Source: CAWDVB01 sp963824105 (lineage in GTDB: Bacteria > Actinomycetota > Actinomycetes > Propionibacteriales > Nocardioidaceae). Taken from it: a stretch of 64,000 nucleotides of DNA. A program made the position numbers and the translations under genes. Shown here in pieces: positions 58,799 to 64,000 of the stretch (position 1 is the first letter of the stretch; each line of letters starts with the position of its first letter). Under the pieces are notes generated by a model. It saw only the letters and a program-made list of their open reading frames with translations. It did no database searches and had not been told where the DNA came from. Where the stretch lies: positions 62,001 to 126,000 of the forward strand of contig CAWGNN010000010.1 in the NCBI GenBank assembly GCA_963824105.1. The letters run 5' to 3'.

Positions 58799-60457
58799 TC
58801 AGCCCAGGGCGGAGACGATCTCGCGCTCGAGGACGTTCAGCGGCAGCGCGCCCTGACCGAGCACGGCGCTGTGGAACCTCTTGATGTCGAAGGCGCCGCC
58901 GAGCCGCCCCTCGGCTTCCCTCCGCATCCGCTGGAGCTCCACCCGTCCGACCATGTAGCTGGTCGCTTGGCCCGGCATCTGGATGTAGCGATCGATCTCC
59001 GGGCGGACGACGCCCTCGCTCAGCGGGGAGTTGTCCAGCATGTACTGCACGGCCTGTTCACGCGACCAGCCGAGGGCGTGGATGCCCGTGTCGACCACGA
59101 GCCGGCAAGCGCGCATCGAGTCGGCTGAGAGCATGCCCATCCGGGCCAGCGGCGAGGAGTACAGCCCCATCTCGTCGGCCAGCCGCTCGGTGTAGAGGCC
59201 CCAGCCCTCGGCGTAGGAGGACGGGTGCACGTGCTTGCGCACCTCCGGGATGTCTCCGGGGAGCTCGGAGGCGATCGTGATCTGCAGGTGGTGACCGGGG
59301 ATCCCCTCGTGGAAGGCCATCGCCTCCAGCTCGAAGGTGCCCCAGGAGGTCGGGTCGCTGATGTTCACGAAGAAGGTGCCGCCCCGGCTGCCGTCGGTGG
59401 CCGGCGGGAAGTAGAAGGCCTTTGCGCCGCTGGCGACACCCTTGACTCCGCAGGGCGCCTCGGGGAGCGTCTCGAACCAGTCCGGCATGGCCGCCCAGGC
59501 CCGCGCCATCGCTTCTTCGCTGTCGCGGACCAGGGCCTCCCCGTCGGTGTAGTGGAGGGCCGGGTCTTCGCGCATCAGCCGGAAGATCTCGGCCAGGTCG
59601 CCGGCCCCGACAGCCTCAGGCCCCAACGTGCGGTACTCCTCGGCGAGCGCCGCGACGGTGTCCAGGCCGAGCTGGTGGATCTCCTCGGCGCTCATGGTGG
59701 TGGTCGTGTAGAAGCCAAGCGCCGCTTCGTAGGCACTTGCGCCGCCGGGGACGAAGCAGAGACCGACCTGGTCATCGGGTCGGGCGGCCGGCAGGATCTC
59801 CTCCCGCAGGACCGCCGCGTACGCCGCGAAGCCAGGCATCAGGTGGTCGGTGACAGCACGCTCCAAGTCGGCCCGCCAGCGCGTCTCGTCGACTCCGGCG
59901 GGTGCCTTCAGGGGTGCGATCGCGGGGTTCTCGGCCGCGGGGGTCGCCAGGAGCTTGTCGAGCTGGGCGAGTGTGTCCGTGACCGAGAACGCCGGTGCCA
60001 CCCGTCCGGACGCCAGCCCCTCCCGCTGACGTTCGGCGAACTCGGTGAGGTAGGTGCCCATCGCGGCGACCTTGTCCACCATCGCCGCGGCCACCGTCGC
60101 GTCGGGGATGCCGAACATCCCGGCATAGACGCCCAGCATCTCCTGGATCCCACCCACCGAGTCGACTGCGAACTCGGCGAGCCGGGCCTCGGTCAGGTCG
60201 ATCGTTCGCCGTGCGTCACTCAGGAGGACTTCGCGCGTGAGCCGATCCTCGTGGTCCAGATCGGCCTCGTCGACCGCCTCGATCTTCGTCAACAGGTCGC
60301 GCAGGGTCGCGAGATGCCGATCCTCGTCCGCGCGAGATGCTCGCTCGAAAAGTCCGGCGAACTCCATCCGGCCGAGGAGGTGCCCCCAGCTGGGGCCCGC
60401 TTCGAGCGTGGCTTCCCAATAGGCGGCGGCGAGAGAGTCGATCTGCGATCTGGACAT
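58799..60457 (-). CDS. DUF885 family protein, putative metallo-hydrolase
   Basis: Predicted protein of 552 residues, mostly helical. The family's histidine-rich motif is FHEGIPGHHLQITIA, followed by SYAEGWGLYTERLADEMGL. Together these supply the zinc ligands and Glu expected of an HExxHH-like carboxypeptidase fold. ATSYMVGRVELQRMRREAE is the conserved C-terminal region. No signal peptide is seen, so it is cytoplasmic. It is convergent with the aldehyde dehydrogenase with a 5-bp gap. Peptidase or amidase activity is inferred from the family; no substrate is known. Confidence 0.88.
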   Translation of the reverse strand: MSRSQIDSLAAAYWEATLEAGPSWGHLLGRMEFAGLFERASRADEDRHLATLRDLLTKIEAVDEADLDHEDRLTREVLLSDARRTIDLTEARLAEFAVDSVGGIQEMLGVYAGMFGIPDATVAAAMVDKVAAMGTYLTEFAERQREGLASGRVAPAFSVTDTLAQLDKLLATPAAENPAIAPLKAPAGVDETRWRADLERAVTDHLMPGFAAYAAVLREEILPAARPDDQVGLCFVPGGASAYEAALGFYTTTTMSAEEIHQLGLDTVAALAEEYRTLGPEAVGAGDLAEIFRLMREDPALHYTDGEALVRDSEEAMARAWAAMPDWFETLPEAPCGVKGVASGAKAFYFPPATDGSRGGTFFVNISDPTSWGTFELEAMAFHEGIPGHHLQITIASELPGDIPEVRKHVHPSSYAEGWGLYTERLADEMGLYSSPLARMGMLSADSMRACRLVVDTGIHALGWSREQAVQYMLDNSPLSEGVVRPEIDRYIQMPGQATSYMVGRVELQRMRREAEGRLGGAFDIKRFHSAVLGQGALPLNVLEREIVSALG

Positions 60458-60519
60458 GATCGACAGGCTAGCTCTCGGGCCGCCCCCAGCCCATCATCGC
60501 TGAGCCAGCGTCGGGTGGG

Positions 60520-61950
60520 TCACGGCCGACGCGATGTCCTCATCAAGGCGAAGAGCATCAAGGCGACGCCGAGGAGGAACGCGAGCCCCGCGAGCACGAA
60601 CAGCGTCACCCACACGGCGCTGAGCACCGGCAGCGTGGCACCCGCAGCGAGGCTGGCGGAGACTCCCGCGCTGGCGTCGGCGTTCATCATCACGACCGTC
60701 CAGTCGCCCGACTGCGGAGTCCACCGCAGCTCCACCGACCCGGAGCCGGAGGCCTGGGCGTCCCAGATGCCGAGCCCTTCGGGAGCCGCGGAGGGTGCTC
60801 CACCGAGGACCTCGGTGTAGGCCGGACTGCGCCCGGACGTGATCTGAGTGACGGTCGCGTGGGAGACGCCATTGAGGTAGGAGTCGACGTCCATCGTCTT
60901 GGCGATGCCGAGGAAGATGGTGCTTCCGGCCGGTGCGGAGGCTTGGAGCTTGACGTCACCGAGGAGCTGCCGCGGCACCCAGTCCGCCTGGCTGGAGGTG
61001 TGCAGCTCCACGCTCTGTGAGGTGATCGCGTACGACGCACTCGCGAACGACTGGCCCCTCGACATGAGGAAGCCGTCGTTGTCGCGGAGTCCCTGGTCCG
61101 CGAGAGCGACAGCGCCCCCGCCGATCACCAGTGCGAGCGACGTGAGCAGTGACACGCTGGCGAAGACCGCGGCGACGATTCGTCCGGCGGTCCACCTCGT
61201 GGCCGTCGGTGGGGCGGCCAGTGGGGCGCCCGGGGGTTCCAGGCCGGCAGCGGCCGACTCGGAGGTCCCCAGGGCCGGCGAGCGGTCGGGGTCCTCGCCG
61301 CCCTGGTCGAGCCGGAACGGCGGATAGACGTCGGTCATCAGGGCGGTGTACGCGTAGACGCGCATCGACCAGCGGCTGATGCCGATCACGAAGTCGAAGA
61401 TGTGTCGCGGGTAGCTGGCGGTGAACAGCAGCACGACCGCCGCGACGATGACCAGGATGGCCAGGAGCCCCGGATAGCTCTGCACGTGCCAGCCGGACTT
61501 GCTCGATTCGTCCCTCCACCACAGGCTGCCTCCGGAGAAGGCGCTGAGCACCAGGAAGTGCGGGATCGCGAGCAGCCACCACTTCACCAGCACGAGCCCG
61601 CGCGAGAGCCGCGCTGGGTAGTCGATGGTCAGGTGGGTCGGGTAGTCCGCCACCTCGTTGAGGGAGAACGGGGGGTAGTGGTCGGTCCCCAGTGCTCCGT
61701 ACGAGTAGTAGGCGACCCGCCAGGTCCAGCGCATCACTCCGACATTGAAGTCGAAGATCCCACGCGGGTAGCGGCCCGTAAAGAGGATCGCGAAGAAGGC
61801 CAGGACGGTGAGCACGGCGAAGGCCATCCAGAGGAAGACCAGCACAATCACGTGCGGGATCACCAGCAGCCACTTGACGAGCCAGAGCCCGCGGCTGAGC
61901 CTCTCGTCGAGCCGAGCCTCCAGATGGACGGGATTGTGGGCAGAAGACAT
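60520..61950 (-). CDS. DUF4389 membrane protein
   Basis: Predicted protein of 476 residues. Two DUF4389 units are seen, each with a pattern like LSRGLWLVKWLLVIPHVIVL and TGRYPRGIFDFNVGVMRW (first), then LSRGLVLVKWWLLAIPHFLV and ASYPRHIFDFVIGISRW (second). Each has two transmembrane helices. A Pro/Ala-rich linker, another helix, and an extracytoplasmic beta-rich domain follow, and a final helix (LPVLSAVWVTLFVLAGLAFL) closes the protein. The family has no assigned function that I know. It is transcribed away from the neighbouring DUF885 gene's start region. Confidence 0.85.
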   Translation of the reverse strand: MSSAHNPVHLEARLDERLSRGLWLVKWLLVIPHVIVLVFLWMAFAVLTVLAFFAILFTGRYPRGIFDFNVGVMRWTWRVAYYSYGALGTDHYPPFSLNEVADYPTHLTIDYPARLSRGLVLVKWWLLAIPHFLVLSAFSGGSLWWRDESSKSGWHVQSYPGLLAILVIVAAVVLLFTASYPRHIFDFVIGISRWSMRVYAYTALMTDVYPPFRLDQGGEDPDRSPALGTSESAAAGLEPPGAPLAAPPTATRWTAGRIVAAVFASVSLLTSLALVIGGGAVALADQGLRDNDGFLMSRGQSFASASYAITSQSVELHTSSQADWVPRQLLGDVKLQASAPAGSTIFLGIAKTMDVDSYLNGVSHATVTQITSGRSPAYTEVLGGAPSAAPEGLGIWDAQASGSGSVELRWTPQSGDWTVVMMNADASAGVSASLAAGATLPVLSAVWVTLFVLAGLAFLLGVALMLFALMRTSRRP

Positions 61951-62085
61951 CTTTTTCGCCTCCGATGGCGCCGAGCGCCTGCCTCCAGGCTCGTCGGGGC
62001 ACGCCTCGGCGGTCCACCCGCCAAGGTCGCTCCGTGAGGGACCTAGGTCGGGCCCGCTCGTCGCCCTACTAGTGCGCCTCTCGGC

Positions 62086-63462
62086 TCAGAGGGGCTCGAA
62101 GCGTGCCGTGAAGTGACGGAGCGCCGGAGGCTCCTCGACGATCCGGTAGCCGCGCAGGGTGGGCGCCACCTCGAGCAGCCGCTCGGCCACCTCGACCACG
62201 TAGTCGACGTGGCTCTGGGTGTAGGTGCGGCGCGGGATCGCCAGCCGGACCAGGTCGAGGGCCGCGGGGTGCTCGGAGCCGTCGGGGTGGCGGCCGAACA
62301 TCACGGTGCCGATCTCCACCGAGCGGATGCCGCCAAGCTCGTAGAGCGCCACCGAGACCGCCTGGCCCGGGTACTCCAGCGGGTCGATCTGGGGGAGCAG
62401 CGCTCGGGCGTCGATGTAGACCGCGTGCCCACCGAAGGGCTGGAGCATCGGTATGCCGAGCGTTGCCATGCCTTCGCCGAGGTAGGCCGTCGAGGTGATC
62501 CGGTAGCGCAGGTAGTCGTGGCTGACCACCTCGCGCAGGCCCTGGGCCAACGCTTCCAGGTCGCGACCGGCCAGCCCGCCGTAGGTCGGGAAGCCCTCGG
62601 TCAGGATGAGCAGGTTGCGGCACTGCTGCGCCAGGTCGTCGTCGTTGAGCGCCAGCCAGCCGCCGATGTTGCCCATCGGGTCCTTCTTCGCACTCATCGT
62701 CATTCCGTCGGCCAGACCGGCCACCTCACGGACGATGTCGGGGATCTCCCGGTCGCCCTGCCCCTCCTCGCGCTCGCGGATGAACCAGGCGTTCTCGGCG
62801 AACCTGCAGGCGTCCAGGAAGAACGGCTTGCCGTACCGGTCGCAGATCGTGCGCACCTCGCGCAGGTTCGCCAGCGAGACCGGCTGCCCACCGCCGCTGT
62901 TGTTGGTGATCGTCACGAACACGCACGGCACGTCGTCGGCGCGCTCGGAGAGCAGCTTGTCCAGGGCGACGATGTCCATGTTGCCCTTGAACGGGTGCTC
63001 GGCGCGGGGGTCCTTGCCCTCGGCGATCACCAGGTCGAGCGCCTCGGCGCCGGTGGCCTCGACGTTGGCCCGGGTGGTGTCGAAGTGCGTGTTGTTCGGG
63101 ACCACCTTGCCCGGACCGCCGAGCACCGAGAAGAGGATCCGCTCCGCCGCCCGGCCCTGGTGGACCGGGATGACGTGCTCGAACGGGAACAGCTCGCGGA
63201 CCGCATCGCGGAAGATGAAGAACGAGGGGGAGCCGGCATAGGACTCGTCGCCGTGCTGGATCGCGGCCCACTGGTCGCGGCTCATGGCGCCGGTCCCGGA
63301 GTCGGTGAGCAGGTCGATGAGCACGTCGTCGGCGTGCAGCTGGAACAGGTTGTAGCCGGCCTCGGCGATCAGCTCGTGTCTCTGCTCGGGGGTGGTCATC
63401 CGAAGAGGTTCGACCGAGTGGATGCGGAAGGGCTCGATGATCGTGCGGAAGTCAGAGTTCAT
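62086..63462 (-). CDS. tnaA: Tryptophanase (tryptophan indole-lyase)
   Basis: Predicted protein of 458 residues, the family length. The PLP lysine is K260 in TMSAKKDPMGNIGGWL, and NNSGGGQPVSLANLREV is the family's central motif. Three positions separate tryptophanase from tyrosine phenol-lyase. HFDTT (D128) has Asp where tyrosine phenol-lyases have Thr. SVEIG has Ile where they have the Arg of MERG. RHFTARF near the C-terminus has His where they have Phe. All three follow the tryptophanase pattern. The reaction is tryptophan to indole, pyruvate and ammonia. No tna leader peptide or tryptophan permease is seen nearby. Confidence 0.9.
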   Translation of the reverse strand: MNSDFRTIIEPFRIHSVEPLRMTTPEQRHELIAEAGYNLFQLHADDVLIDLLTDSGTGAMSRDQWAAIQHGDESYAGSPSFFIFRDAVRELFPFEHVIPVHQGRAAERILFSVLGGPGKVVPNNTHFDTTRANVEATGAEALDLVIAEGKDPRAEHPFKGNMDIVALDKLLSERADDVPCVFVTITNNSGGGQPVSLANLREVRTICDRYGKPFFLDACRFAENAWFIREREEGQGDREIPDIVREVAGLADGMTMSAKKDPMGNIGGWLALNDDDLAQQCRNLLILTEGFPTYGGLAGRDLEALAQGLREVVSHDYLRYRITSTAYLGEGMATLGIPMLQPFGGHAVYIDARALLPQIDPLEYPGQAVSVALYELGGIRSVEIGTVMFGRHPDGSEHPAALDLVRLAIPRRTYTQSHVDYVVEVAERLLEVAPTLRGYRIVEEPPALRHFTARFEPL

Positions 63463-63566
63463 GGCGTCAGCCTGCTGGGTGGGGTCTGCCCGCGTCGAGG
63501 TACGGAGGTCCCGGTACCTTCCCCTGGGAGCACTCCGACCGGAGGCTCGCCGTACAGGAGGATTCG

Positions 63567-64000
63567 ATGAGCGTCGACCTGGTCTTCCACAGCGGAGTCA
63601 TCTGGGGCCACGGAGGGCCGCAGGAGGCCGCTGAGGGAGCTCTAGCGGTCTCGGAGGGAAAGATCGTCGCGATCGGGCCGCAGGCCGCGGCACTGGCCTC
63701 CTCCGCCGGCGAGGTCGTCGACCTGGCCGGAGGGGCGCTGCTCCCGTCGTTCGGGGACGGCCACGCGCATCCCATGCAGGGCGGTCTGGCCGCGCGGTAC
63801 GCCGACGTGAACGAGAAGGCCTCGGTCGAGGAGGTCCTCCAGAACGTCGCCGCGTGGGCCGAGGCTCATCCCGACGCGCCGTGGGTTCGGGGGCTCGGCT
63901 ACACCCCTGAGCTCGCGCCGGGCGCCAACTTCGACGCAACCTGGCTCGACTCGGTGGTCCCGGACCGGCCCGTCTGGCTGCAGGCGAGCGACTACCACAC
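63567..64000 (+). CDS. Amidohydrolase family 3 (YtcJ-like), partial
   Basis: The first 144 residues of a protein that runs off the window. VDLVFHSGVIWG and ALAVSEGKIVAIGPQ form the N-terminal beta domain. LLPSFGDGHAHPMQGGL has the His-x-His metal motif of the amidohydrolase superfamily. WVRGLGYTPELAPG followed by DRPVWLQASDYH is typical of the YtcJ-like branch (Amidohydro_3). CAGGAGG precedes the ATG. It is divergent from the tryptophanase with a gap of about 100 bp. Substrate unknown; the missing C-terminus holds the remaining metal ligands. Confidence 0.88.
   Translation, partial: MSVDLVFHSGVIWGHGGPQEAAEGALAVSEGKIVAIGPQAAALASSAGEVVDLAGGALLPSFGDGHAHPMQGGLAARYADVNEKASVEEVLQNVAAWAEAHPDAPWVRGLGYTPELAPGANFDATWLDSVVPDRPVWLQASDYH

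Noticed and set aside
62086..63462. Tyrosine phenol-lyase feeding phenol to the phenylphosphate-synthase-like genes
   Set aside because: Three discriminating residues (Asp in HFDTT, Ile in VEIG, His in RHFTA) match tryptophanase, and the gene is 16 kb from the operon.

Overview
The window is 64 kb of very GC-rich, densely packed DNA, with many GTG starts, GGAGG-type ribosome binding sites and frequent 1-4 bp stop/start overlaps. This fits a soil actinobacterium. The mix of carbohydrate enzymes, Liv-type transport, IclR regulators and biotin carboxylases suggests something near Nocardioidaceae, but that placement is inference. I see no rRNA, tRNA, CRISPR array or intact insertion sequence.

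Layout. 1-4.3 kb: a PAS-gene relic, then two cyclic-di-GMP proteins with reciprocal degeneracy (dead GGDEF plus intact EAL; intact GGDEF plus impaired EAL). 4.4-11.2 kb: carbohydrate and stress block (glycogen-debranching-like enzyme, GT4 glycosyltransferase, GH65-like enzyme, universal stress protein). 11.2-17.0 kb: an intact NarL-type two-component pair, membrane and small exported proteins, and a second two-component pair broken by frameshifts that has also lost its phospho-acceptor histidine. 17.0-21.1 kb: MarR regulator with a clear palindromic operator, VOC protein, small protein, dienelactone hydrolase, GH15 enzyme. 21.2-24.1 kb: tandem secreted S53 (sedolisin) peptidases, each with a hairpin terminator. 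24.4-30.9 kb: an 1827-residue single-chain acyl-CoA carboxylase and a quinone-oxidoreductase-like gene. 30.9-33.3 kb: small membrane protein, lipoprotein and a toxin-antitoxin-like pair.

33.3-46.2 kb is the most interesting part. A divergent IclR regulator faces an eight-gene, translationally coupled operon: FAD oxidoreductase, two halves of a PEP-synthase-like enzyme arranged as in phenylphosphate synthase, biotin carrier, biotin carboxylase, pyruvate-carboxylase-type carboxyltransferase, HAD phosphatase and acetoacetyl-CoA synthetase. Read together, these parts suggest ATP-dependent enol phosphorylation of a ketone (acetone would fit) or a phenol-like compound, biotin-dependent carboxylation to a 3-oxoacid, and CoA activation. 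I do not recognise this combination as a described pathway.

46.1-58.8 kb: membrane acyltransferase, then a catabolic block (Gfo/Idh/MocA oxidoreductase, zinc alcohol dehydrogenase, two aldehyde dehydrogenases, a second IclR regulator and a complete five-gene Liv-type ABC importer) that probably imports and oxidises an alcohol or aldehyde. 58.8-64 kb: DUF885 hydrolase, DUF4389 membrane protein, tryptophanase and the start of a YtcJ-like amidohydrolase cut by the window edge.
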